This document shows, one piece after another, positions 1-5,821 of a stretch of DNA of 7,494 nt. Below the pieces are notes generated by a model that was not told where the DNA came from, searched no databases, and saw nothing but the letters and a program-made list of their open reading frames with translations. Positions within the stretch are counted from its first letter, which is position 1. Each line of letters begins with the position of its first letter. This DNA comes from a bacterium (GTDB lineage Bacteria > Bacteroidota > Ignavibacteria > Kapaibacteriales > UBA2268), in assembly GCA_030426865.1 (NCBI GenBank), contig JAUHXN010000137.1, forward strand, positions 1 to 7,494, read 5' to 3'. Position numbers and translations under genes: made by a program.

Positions 1-1062
1 CTGACTGGTCTTTAAATCATAGTAGGCATTCTGACCTTCAAAAGTCAACGAATCCTGATCGGGGTGAATAGAGGTAAAAGTACCATACTGCCCTGCATCA
101 GCCTTAAAATCGATTGCTTCTTCTTTGAAATAATCTACGACTATTTGGTATAACATACCATTGTTTATTACATAGTAAATGTCTCTGTGGATTTTAGCTG
201 TAGCTGAATAAGAAATCATATAAGCTTCTTGTCCACCAATTTTCATTTTTGTGATTTTATCAGAACCAACTGCTTTAGCATTCTTTTCTGCTGTACCTTT
301 TAGGTTTTTAGAATTTGTTTTGCTTGCAGAAACTGATACGTAAGAATCACCTCTACGCTCACCAGCATACATTGTAGCACCACCTTTCTGGATAGCTTCA
401 AAGTTGTCTGGGATTGAAATTGAGTAACCATTACCTTTAACTGTCTTCATAGTAGTTGACGGTGGAGGTAGTTCCTCTGCTTCACCTACAGTAACACTTT
501 GCTCAGGTACAACACCAAGCTTTATAGATTTTAACATATTGTCAACTGTAGATCTGTATTTTTCGATTGTTCCAGCAAACGCTTCTATTTTTACAATGTT
601 GAATAATCTACCATCTTTTGTTGCTACAACTAACTCACCATTGAACTCACCATCAGATAGTGGGAAGTTATAAGTTAGTTTCTTTCCAGTTGTTCCATCT
701 ACGCTGAAGTCAACAGGTGCACTGTAATACTCAACAGGAAATACAAGACTAGTATCGATTGCTTTTTGCAACGATTGACCTGAATCTAATACAATTACTG
801 TATATGATAATCTTGCTGCAGGTAATCCCTTTGTGTCATATTGCTTAAATCTATCTTTACCATTAGGCATAGAATAAGCTTGGAATTGCTTTCCAACTAC
901 TTTGAATTCTTCCCAATTATTAGGAAAGTCAATTGAGAACTTTGCTGCTTCATCAGTATAAGTTTTTAATTCCCCTGCATCAGGTGCTTCGGGACCTTCT
1001 TCACCACACGAAATAAAAGCTAAAGCCAATAGAGCAAGTAAGGAGATAGTAATCTTTTTCAT
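1..1062 (-). CDS. Lipoprotein with two tandem PsbP/DcrB-like domains (partial, C-terminus outside window)
   Basis: The frame is open for 354 codons from the ATG at 1062 to the window edge, with no stop, so the protein continues beyond base 1. Residues 1-19 form a lipoprotein signal peptide (MKK, a hydrophobic core, then FISC with Cys19), followed by an acidic GEEGPEAPD tether. Residues about 41-182 ('KFSIDFPNNWEEF' to 'NMLKSIKLG') and about 211-333 ('GYSISIPDNFEAI' to 'YGTFTSI') look like two copies of one beta-rich unit. Each opens with an aromatic-S-I-x-(F/I)-P strand and contains a G-(K/Q)-(K/E)-x-x-Y segment and a strand with R/M-L-(F/Y)-x-I-V. A Pro/Glu-rich linker joins them (183-209). 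This layout fits the PsbP/DcrB (DUF1795) superfamily, which is a fold-level guess; no enzymatic residues are visible. It is probably anchored in the outer membrane. It lies downstream of the desaturase on the same strand but has its own promoter candidate. The domain call is moderate; the lipoprotein call is strong. Confidence 0.8.
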   Translation of the reverse strand, partial: MKKITISLLALLALAFISCGEEGPEAPDAGELKTYTDEAAKFSIDFPNNWEEFKVVGKQFQAYSMPNGKDRFKQYDTKGLPAARLSYTVIVLDSGQSLQKAIDTSLVFPVEYYSAPVDFSVDGTTGKKLTYNFPLSDGEFNGELVVATKDGRLFNIVKIEAFAGTIEKYRSTVDNMLKSIKLGVVPEQSVTVGEAEELPPPSTTMKTVKGNGYSISIPDNFEAIQKGGATMYAGERRGDSYVSVSASKTNSKNLKGTAEKNAKAVGSDKITKMKIGGQEAYMISYSATAKIHRDIYYVINNGMLYQIVVDYFKEEAIDFKADAGQYGTFTSIHPDQDSLTFEGQNAYYDLKTSQ

Positions 1063-1068
1063 TTTTTA

Positions 1069-1074
1069 TCCTTT
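1069..1074 (-). promoter_or_regulatory. Shine-Dalgarno-like AAAGGA of the tandem-domain lipoprotein
   Basis: On the minus strand AAAGGA lies 6 bases before the ATG at 1062. Bacteroidota genes often lack such a site, so it supports this start, which also places the signal peptide correctly. The S9 peptidase gene has the same hexamer; the desaturase and DUF971 genes do not. Confidence 0.5.
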
Positions 1075-1095
1075 AATAGTTTATATATAAGAATA

Positions 1096-1125
1096 CAAAT
1101 ATAATTAAACTTATGTAAAGATAAA
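1096..1125 (-). promoter_or_regulatory. Bacteroidota-type promoter candidate for the tandem-domain lipoprotein
   Basis: On the minus strand, TATATTTG (plus-strand 1096-1103) matches the Bacteroidota -7 consensus TAnnTTTG exactly. TTTA (plus-strand 1122-1125) lies 18 bases upstream as a near-match to the -33 TTTG. Transcription would start about 25-30 bases before the ATG, a reasonable leader length. The match is by eye in AT-rich DNA. Confidence 0.5.
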
Positions 1126-1169
1126 GTTAATTATTGCTAGTTGGTGAAATGATGATCTTGACATAAATG

Positions 1170-1202
1170 AAAAAGCAGATCCAATTCCTTGAACCTGCTT
1201 TT
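1170..1202 (-). terminator. Hairpin terminator candidate after the desaturase gene
   Basis: AAAAGCAG (1171-1178) pairs with CTGCTTTT (1195-1202), an 8-bp stem with a 16-base loop. Read on the minus strand, the stem runs into a T-rich stretch. It begins about 26 bases past the desaturase stop at 1228 and precedes the next gene's promoter candidate. The stem is A/T-rich at its base and the loop is long, so it may be weak. Confidence 0.45.
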
Positions 1203-1227
1203 AATTACTTTCTTTTCTTGATATGAT

Positions 1228-2343
1228 TTAAGAGGCCTTCGCCATTCTTTCATCATACTTTCCTGTCCCAAGTTGATTGAGCAAAGTAAAGTGGCTTTTG
1301 ATTGCTCCGAATAGAGTTCTATGCTCGTAATAAGGGACGCCATATTCTTCTGCTGTTGCTTTAATTACTTTCGAAATTTCTTTATAATGAACATGGCATA
1401 TATTGGGGAACAGATGATGTTCAACTTGGTAATTCAATCCACCAACATACCACGAAAGCAATTTACTTTTCTTTGCGAAATTAGCAGTTGTTTGTAATTG
1501 ATGTATTGCCCAATTATTTTCTATTGTTAAATTCTCATCTGGCTGTACAAATTCTGTTTCTTCTATTACATGTGCCAATTGGAATATAAAAGAAAGCATA
1601 ATCCCGGAAAGAAAATGCATAGACCCGAATCCAATAAGTATCTGCCACCAAGGTAAATCAACAACTATCATAGGTAATACTAACGTTAGCGCTAGATACC
1701 ATAACTTATTGATTATTATTTCAGTAGTAGCTTTTTTTAATGTCAACTTTTGACCAGCTAATAGATTTTCTTTATTGTACTTGTAAACTTGTAGAAAATC
1801 TTTAAGCAAAAGCCAGTTAAACGTTAGTAATCCATAAAGGAAAGGGGCATAATATGCTTGAAATCGGAATGCTTTTTTTCTATCTTGAGCGGGGGATAGA
1901 CGCATTAAGTTGCTCTCTATATCATCATCGTGACCATCTACATTTGTGAATGAATGGTGCAATACATTATGCTGAATCTTCCAATTAACATGGTAGGCAC
2001 CTAGAAAATTAACTAGATAACCGAGCGCTTTATTAACTTTTGGGTTTTGCGAATATGCTCCGTGATTAGCATCATGCATGACAGATAAACCTATCCCAGA
2101 CATACCAAAACTCATTAAAATCCACATTAAAAATACAGGTAAAAAACCAGAGACAATACCCGTCAACATAAGAATAAAGGGTACAAAATATAATGAAATC
2201 ATTACTATCGTTTTGATCTTCATTTCGGTATTAGCGTATTTAGTAATACCATTTTCTTTAAAATATGAATTTACCCTCATTCTCAATTCTTTCACGAATT
2301 CAGGTCTATTTCTTGTATTAAATTTAACTACGTTTATGCTCAT
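1228..2343 (-). CDS. Membrane fatty acid desaturase, front-end (QxxHH) type
   Basis: This 371-residue integral membrane di-iron desaturase is of the acyl-lipid/acyl-CoA group (FA_desaturase, COG3239). All three histidine boxes are visible: HDANH at 90-94, HNVLHH at 125-130 and QVEHH at 306-310. The flanking family signature QLQTTANF is at 282-289, and HVIEETEF starts at 258. Hydrophobic stretches at about 44-62, 64-88, 163-180, 215-230 and 234-256 fit the usual membrane topology with the boxes on the cytoplasmic face. Gln in place of the first His of box three is typical of front-end desaturases (delta-5/6 type), but there is no N-terminal cytochrome b5 domain, so electrons must come from a separate carrier. 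The role is probably insertion of a cis double bond into membrane acyl chains; regioselectivity cannot be read from the sequence. It is monocistronic or loosely spaced, with 160 bases to DUF971 upstream and a possible hairpin downstream. The start ATG at 2343 lacks an obvious ribosome site, which is common in this phylum. Confidence 0.93.
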   Translation of the reverse strand: MSINVVKFNTRNRPEFVKELRMRVNSYFKENGITKYANTEMKIKTIVMISLYFVPFILMLTGIVSGFLPVFLMWILMSFGMSGIGLSVMHDANHGAYSQNPKVNKALGYLVNFLGAYHVNWKIQHNVLHHSFTNVDGHDDDIESNLMRLSPAQDRKKAFRFQAYYAPFLYGLLTFNWLLLKDFLQVYKYNKENLLAGQKLTLKKATTEIIINKLWYLALTLVLPMIVVDLPWWQILIGFGSMHFLSGIMLSFIFQLAHVIEETEFVQPDENLTIENNWAIHQLQTTANFAKKSKLLSWYVGGLNYQVEHHLFPNICHVHYKEISKVIKATAEEYGVPYYEHRTLFGAIKSHFTLLNQLGTGKYDERMAKAS

Positions 2344-2503
2344 ATATAATAATCTTAATGTAAATACAAAACAGCTATTATCAGTACTTGAATAGCATTT
2401 CTTATACAGCTACAAAATTAACTCTTTTAATTTTACTTTGCAATATCTAGCCCGAATACAATCGAACTGTATCTTTAGTGTTGTTATTTCAGATAAAAAG
2501 ATA

Positions 2504-2902
2504 TTAAAGTACGTCTAATTTAATCTTTTTCTTTGACTTTTCATACTTCTCTGCTTGCAATTTTAGTGCTTCTGCGTCATTAGTGATGTCATTTTTTACT
2601 AATATCTCTCGGAAATAATCCCAAGTATAGATACCTGTATCGTGGCCACTCTTCCACATAACCGCCAATGCGTAGTTGCCAATTGGCTTCATATCCTTTA
2701 CTTCGAAAGCACCGGGCTCTTCTTTTACTTCTATTGGGTGGGAGTAAACTTTATTGCCAACTTTCTCACCTTTGCAATAAGCACATGGGCATTCTCGCCT
2801 AAGCATCTCTAACGAGATTATTGCTTTTTTACCATCGACCCATTCAGCTTGTAGCAAATATGGTTCGGGTTTATTGATTTTTATAGGATTGATTCTACTC
2901 AT
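2504..2902 (-). CDS. DUF971 / gamma-butyrobetaine hydroxylase N-terminal-like protein
   Basis: This 132-residue protein consists almost wholly of the DUF971 (GBBH-like N-terminal) domain. The hallmark region is 'LEMLRRECPCAYCKG' at 31-45, with Cys38, Cys40 and Cys43. It is followed by 'MKPIGNYALAVMWKSGHDTGIYTWDYFREI' features at 71-100, including His87 and the conserved TGIYTWD. In gamma-butyrobetaine hydroxylases the equivalent three Cys and one His bind a structural zinc; here I infer the same. Stand-alone bacterial versions have no settled biochemical role, though some are fused to or neighbour Fe-S carrier (Mrp/ApbC-type) genes; no such neighbour is seen here. The C-terminus (about 108-132) is a charged, lysine-rich helix. 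It is soluble, with no signal peptide, and therefore cytoplasmic. It is transcribed divergently from the S9 peptidase across a 173-base spacer. Confidence 0.9.
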   Translation of the reverse strand: MSRINPIKINKPEPYLLQAEWVDGKKAIISLEMLRRECPCAYCKGEKVGNKVYSHPIEVKEEPGAFEVKDMKPIGNYALAVMWKSGHDTGIYTWDYFREILVKNDITNDAEALKLQAEKYEKSKKKIKLDVL

Positions 2903-2945
2903 TATAATATATTTAACTCAATACTTTTTGTTTTTTGCAATCTAA

Positions 2946-2975
2946 CGAATATAAAAATAGTCTATTTTGTTCGAA
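2946..2975 (-). promoter_or_regulatory. Weak promoter candidate for the DUF971 gene
   Basis: On the minus strand TTCG (plus-strand 2972-2975) and TATATTCG (plus-strand 2946-2953) are separated by 18 bases. Each differs by a single T-to-C change from the Bacteroidota -33 TTTG and -7 TAnnTTTG. This puts the transcription start about 35-40 bases before the ATG. I found no equally good site for the divergent S9 gene in the same spacer. Confidence 0.3.
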
Positions 2976-3065
2976 TTAACTAAATCATGACATTTAGCAA
3001 TAATGTATTTTTTTCTTTTCCCAACATTCCTTAGTTTTTAAGCTTGTTGAATTACTTATTTTAAT

Positions 3066-3071
3066 AAAGGA
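3066..3071 (+). promoter_or_regulatory. Shine-Dalgarno-like AAAGGA of the S9 peptidase
   Basis: AAAGGA sits 4 bases before the ATG at 3076 and supports that start, which also gives a well-formed lipoprotein signal peptide. Confidence 0.5.
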
Positions 3072-3075
3072 AAAT

Positions 3076-5061
3076 ATGAAAATACGTCTTATAATCTCAG
3101 CACTTGCTATGATTTTGTTTGTATCTTGTGCCAAAAAAGAAGAAACAAAAGAAGAAGAAACTAGTGAGTATGTTGTCGAATACGAAGGTAGAAAGGTAGA
3201 TTTGCAACCTTTTTTCGAAGGGTTTCCCTACTCCAATTTTCAGGCATATTATAAAACTGGAAAGATTTTCTATTACAAAGCTGGCGATATAACATCTTTA
3301 AATTATACAGATTTAAATAACCCTGATTTTGAGAATGGTACTCAAGTAACGGATATTGATTATTCACTTAGAAATGTATGGTCTAATAAATATAACCCTA
3401 ATGACAATTCTATTTATTGGATGGGTGATGAAGTTAATGACGAAAAAATTGATTTGTTCCGTTTAAATCTGGAAACGAATAAAGTAGAGAAATTAACAGA
3501 TGTACCATATATTTTTGGATGGAATTTCAACAAAGATAAGAACCAGATCGCCTATATAGTAAGATTAGGTGAGCTAGAAGATAGAGAAGGTGAATTGCGA
3601 ATAATGTCATTGGAAAACGGGACTAGCTCAACAATTATAAAAGATAGTCCGGAATACAGATTCACTTGGGCTAACCCATCAGTATCTCCGAACAACAATT
3701 ATATAATAGCATCAGTTCTAAAAAATACGGATAGAACTAAGGCAAATCTGATGTTGATAGATGTTGATAAAGGAAAAGGGAATATAATAACTGATACTAA
3801 AAAAGGTAGATTTTTTCCTGATATACTTTCAACTTGGATAGATAATGGGAGTAAAGTACTTTACACTTCGGATGAGGATGGTTATAAGAATGTATATAGC
3901 TATGATATATACAAAGGCAAAACTATGCAGGTTACTAAGTTTACTGAGGATGTAGCAAATGCGGAGATAGCAACTATTGAAGGCAAAGATTATCTAGTTG
4001 TAAATACTTCTAACCCAATCGAAAGTACATTATACTTAGTTGACCCAATTAGTGGAGATATAGTAACGAATAAAAAATATCCGTTTACAATGGAGTTCAA
4101 AGACATAGAAGAAGGTAAGCTATTAGCTCAGTTGAACGGTGCTACAACTATGTTCAGAATAGAAGAAATCACTTTATCGCCAACTGGTTTCACAGAATCT
4201 ACAAAGGCGGATTTACCGAAAGAGCTAAAAGACAAGATAATAAATGCTGATGTAGAAAAAGTAGAATTCCCTACGTTTGATATAGACCCTGCGACTGGTA
4301 AGCAGAGAATGATACACGCATTCTTGTACAAGCCAAAAGATTCACTACCGAAAGACAAACAAAGAGTACTGATTCAATCATTCTACGGAGGTAGTAATAC
4401 ATATAACGTACGTGAACAAATACTAACGAATGCTGGAATGTACGTACTTAGTCCATCTCCTCGTGGTAGTAGTGGGTTCGGTAAGGATTTCTTCGCACTG
4501 AATGATAAAGATTTGGGTGGAAACGAGATATTAGATATAATCTATGCTGCCAAATATATTTCTGAAAAACTTGATATTCCCGCAGAACGAGTTGGAGTTC
4601 ATGGTGGTAGCCACGGAGGTTATGCAGTTATGCGTCTATTAACTTTCCCTGGAGAAGTTAACGGACATAAAGACGACTTTAGCTTTGGCTTCGGTATAGC
4701 ACATGCAGGATTCTCTGATATAATCCACTTCTACGAGCATTGCAATATACCAGATTGGGTAACTCTAGAAGCCGGTGACCCAGCTACGGAAAAAGAAAAA
4801 TTGAACAGCCGTTCACCTCTTTACAATGCTTATGACATGGAAGGGAGATTGCTCCTTACACACGGTATAAACGATAGCAGAGTCCCAATAGAGGGTAGCC
4901 GATTTATGGCGGATAGTTTACGAAAATATAAGAAAGACGTAACACTCCAAGAATACGAGGGAATGGGTCACCACATAAAAGGACTCGAAAACAGCGTCCG
5001 ACAATACAAAACGTGGTTCGATTTCATCCAAGATGATGGAAAGACAGAAGAAAAGAAGTAA
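3076..5061 (+). CDS. S9-family (prolyl oligopeptidase-like) serine peptidase, lipoprotein
   Basis: This 661-residue protein has a lipoprotein signal peptide ending in FVSC (Cys18), then a lysine/glutamate-rich tether (AKKEETKEEE). Residues about 50-370 form a beta-propeller of PD40/TolB-like blades, for example 'YNPNDNSIYWMGDE', 'FNKDKNQIAYIV' and 'SPNNNYIIASV'. Residues about 400-655 are the alpha/beta-hydrolase peptidase domain. The catalytic triad is visible: Ser512 in GGSHGG (510-515), Asp600 in HGINDSRVP (596-604) and His632 in GMGHH (629-633). 'SPRGSSGFGKDF' at 461-472 matches the conserved strand and loop before the nucleophile in S9 enzymes. Family members cleave short peptides, often after proline, with the propeller gating access; the actual substrate is unknown. 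It is anchored in the outer membrane facing the periplasm or the cell surface. Length is normal for S9B/S9C-like enzymes with one propeller. The gene stands alone, with a strong terminator directly after it. Confidence 0.93.
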   Translation: MKIRLIISALAMILFVSCAKKEETKEEETSEYVVEYEGRKVDLQPFFEGFPYSNFQAYYKTGKIFYYKAGDITSLNYTDLNNPDFENGTQVTDIDYSLRNVWSNKYNPNDNSIYWMGDEVNDEKIDLFRLNLETNKVEKLTDVPYIFGWNFNKDKNQIAYIVRLGELEDREGELRIMSLENGTSSTIIKDSPEYRFTWANPSVSPNNNYIIASVLKNTDRTKANLMLIDVDKGKGNIITDTKKGRFFPDILSTWIDNGSKVLYTSDEDGYKNVYSYDIYKGKTMQVTKFTEDVANAEIATIEGKDYLVVNTSNPIESTLYLVDPISGDIVTNKKYPFTMEFKDIEEGKLLAQLNGATTMFRIEEITLSPTGFTESTKADLPKELKDKIINADVEKVEFPTFDIDPATGKQRMIHAFLYKPKDSLPKDKQRVLIQSFYGGSNTYNVREQILTNAGMYVLSPSPRGSSGFGKDFFALNDKDLGGNEILDIIYAAKYISEKLDIPAERVGVHGGSHGGYAVMRLLTFPGEVNGHKDDFSFGFGIAHAGFSDIIHFYEHCNIPDWVTLEAGDPATEKEKLNSRSPLYNAYDMEGRLLLTHGINDSRVPIEGSRFMADSLRKYKKDVTLQEYEGMGHHIKGLENSVRQYKTWFDFIQDDGKTEEKK

Positions 5062-5076
5062 GAATATTAGATTAAG

Positions 5077-5103
5077 AAGAGGAGCCGCTGGCTCCTTTTT
5101 TTT
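5077..5103 (+). terminator. Intrinsic terminator of the S9 peptidase gene
   Basis: AGGAGCC (5080-5086), loop GCT, and GGCTCCT (5090-5096) form a perfect 7-bp stem followed by an unbroken T run to 5103. Weaker A-T and G-T pairs extend the stem outward to 5077. It starts 16 bases after the stop codon and separates the chromosomal gene from the accessory segment to the right. Confidence 0.88.
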
Positions 5104-5181
5104 ATAGTATTATATAAGGATTTGATATATTTGGGGTAGAAGGAGTCTGAACGATCATAAAAACTGTGATAGCAAAGGATT

Positions 5182-5242
5182 CCCCTCTTTAAGCAACCCG
5201 AAAGAGGGGTGGATCACGCCTAAGGCGTGAGACGGGGTGTTC
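5182..5242. repeat. REP/MITE-like double-hairpin element
   Basis: Two adjacent perfect inverted repeats are present. CCCCTCTTT (5182-5190) pairs with AAAGAGGGG (5201-5209) across a 10-base loop, and TCACGCC (5214-5220) pairs with GGCGTGA (5224-5230) across TAA. GACGGGGTGTTC (5231-5242) follows. G/C-rich dyads of this sort (CCCCTCTT...AAGAGGGG-TGGAT...GACGGGGTG) recur between genes in many Bacteroidota genomes; I recall this from general experience and cannot test copy number here. No transposase is encoded nearby. No T-run follows either stem, so it is not simply a terminator. Confidence 0.6.
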
Positions 5243-5261
5243 AATAATTAGAAACAATACT

Positions 5262-5279
5262 ATATGAATAATTTCATAT
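5262..5279. repeat. Short perfect dyad upstream of the accessory genes
   Basis: ATATGAA (5262-5268) and TTCATAT (5273-5279) form a perfect 7-bp inverted repeat with a 4-base spacer, about 30 bases before the small leader-like ORF. It could be an operator or an mRNA hairpin. In such AT-rich DNA chance is also possible. Confidence 0.3.
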
Positions 5280-5309
5280 TTAACTTAATAAACCATCAAA
5301 AGAACAAAA

Positions 5310-5348
5310 ATGAAGATGATTAAAATGAAAAAATACATCAGAAGATAA
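5310..5348 (+). other. 12-codon leader-like ORF (MKMIKMKKYIRR)
   Basis: ATG at 5310 opens a 12-codon frame rich in Lys and Met. Its TAA stop (5346-5348) shares one base with the ATG of the next gene (TAATG), an arrangement that permits translational coupling. The sequence resembles the first residues of a signal peptide whose hydrophobic part is missing. It may be a leader peptide, a leftover 5' end of a deleted larger gene, or chance. Confidence 0.25.
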
Positions 5349-5818
5349 TGATAAATAATCACACCTTATTTTCAACAGATAAAAATTATGATTTTAAAAA
5401 AGAAGTAAAAGGATTTTATAATTCACAGCTTTTAAAAGCTATCATGTATTTTATTGTTATTTTGTTTACAAAAAGTTTAATAGTAATTGTAACAATTACA
5501 TTAATTAATGCTATTGTAAGTTTTTACTGGTATAATAAAAGTCTACTAACTATGATAGTAGAAATTTATATAGAAGACAAAGTAGTAACTATTAAATATC
5601 TCGATAGAACAAATACACTTCATAAAATATCTACTAAAATACATGACTTAGATATTAGAATAGGTAGAGCATTTACAATATTCGATAGTGGTTATATGAA
5701 GTTAAGAGGTGAAGACATATATTTAAATCAATATGTTTGCCAGAATATCGGAATTAAAAAAATTATAAAAGTTGTAGAAGAATATAATAAAATAAAAAAA
5801 AGATTAACTCAAAATTAG
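5348..5818 (+). CDS. Small membrane protein, two-helix hairpin plus soluble domain; candidate orphan immunity protein
   Basis: I do not recognise this 156-residue protein. Residues about 29-60 are strongly hydrophobic with Lys42 at the middle, giving a two-helix membrane hairpin near the N-terminus. Residues about 68-135 alternate in short beta-strand-like segments ('EIYIEDKVVTIKYLD', 'YMKLRGEDIYLN'). Residues 137-152 form a basic amphipathic helix. Hairpin plus beta domain plus final helix resembles bacterial PH-like (YcxB/YdbT-type) small membrane proteins, a weak fold guess. The start is fixed by context: an in-frame stop at 5321-5323 and no earlier ATG. The gene is very AT-rich and lies 3 bases before the RHS-tip gene. 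Small membrane proteins next to RHS tips are often immunity factors, but immunity genes normally lie downstream of their toxin, so this one would belong to a different, lost tip. That role is inference. Confidence 0.65.
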   Translation: MINNHTLFSTDKNYDFKKEVKGFYNSQLLKAIMYFIVILFTKSLIVIVTITLINAIVSFYWYNKSLLTMIVEIYIEDKVVTIKYLDRTNTLHKISTKIHDLDIRIGRAFTIFDSGYMKLRGEDIYLNQYVCQNIGIKKIIKVVEEYNKIKKRLTQN

Positions 5819-5821
5819 AGT

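Noticed and set aside
1137..1343. 68-codon minus-strand frame overlapping the 3' end of the desaturase gene
   Set aside because: It lies in another frame of the desaturase coding region, has no recognisable domain and cannot coexist with the histidine-box gene as a conserved protein.
2078..2395. 105-codon plus-strand frame with hydrophobic stretches
   Set aside because: It is antisense to the desaturase N-terminal half; its hydrophobicity mirrors the membrane helices coded on the other strand.
2455..2480. Small dyad ATACA...TGTAT downstream of the DUF971 gene as a terminator
   Set aside because: The stem is only 5 bp, A/T-rich, and not followed by a T-run on the minus strand.
3161..3367. 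68-codon minus-strand frame inside the S9 peptidase gene
   Set aside because: Antisense shadow of a well-supported gene, with no start signal or family features.
4128..4358. 76-codon minus-strand frame inside the S9 peptidase gene
   Set aside because: Antisense shadow; Ser/Phe/Ile-rich composition is what the complementary codons produce.
5101..5133. TATATTTG (5126-5133), an exact TAnnTTTG match, as a promoter for the accessory genes
   Set aside because: The only -33-like partner (TTTA at 5101-5104) falls in the terminator T-run with a long 21-base spacing, and the leader would be over 170 bases through the repeat. Possible but not supportable by eye.
5182..5230. The two G/C-rich hairpins as a CRISPR or riboswitch
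   Set aside because: There are only two different stems, no repeated unit with spacers, and no conserved riboswitch core; an interspersed repeat explains them better.
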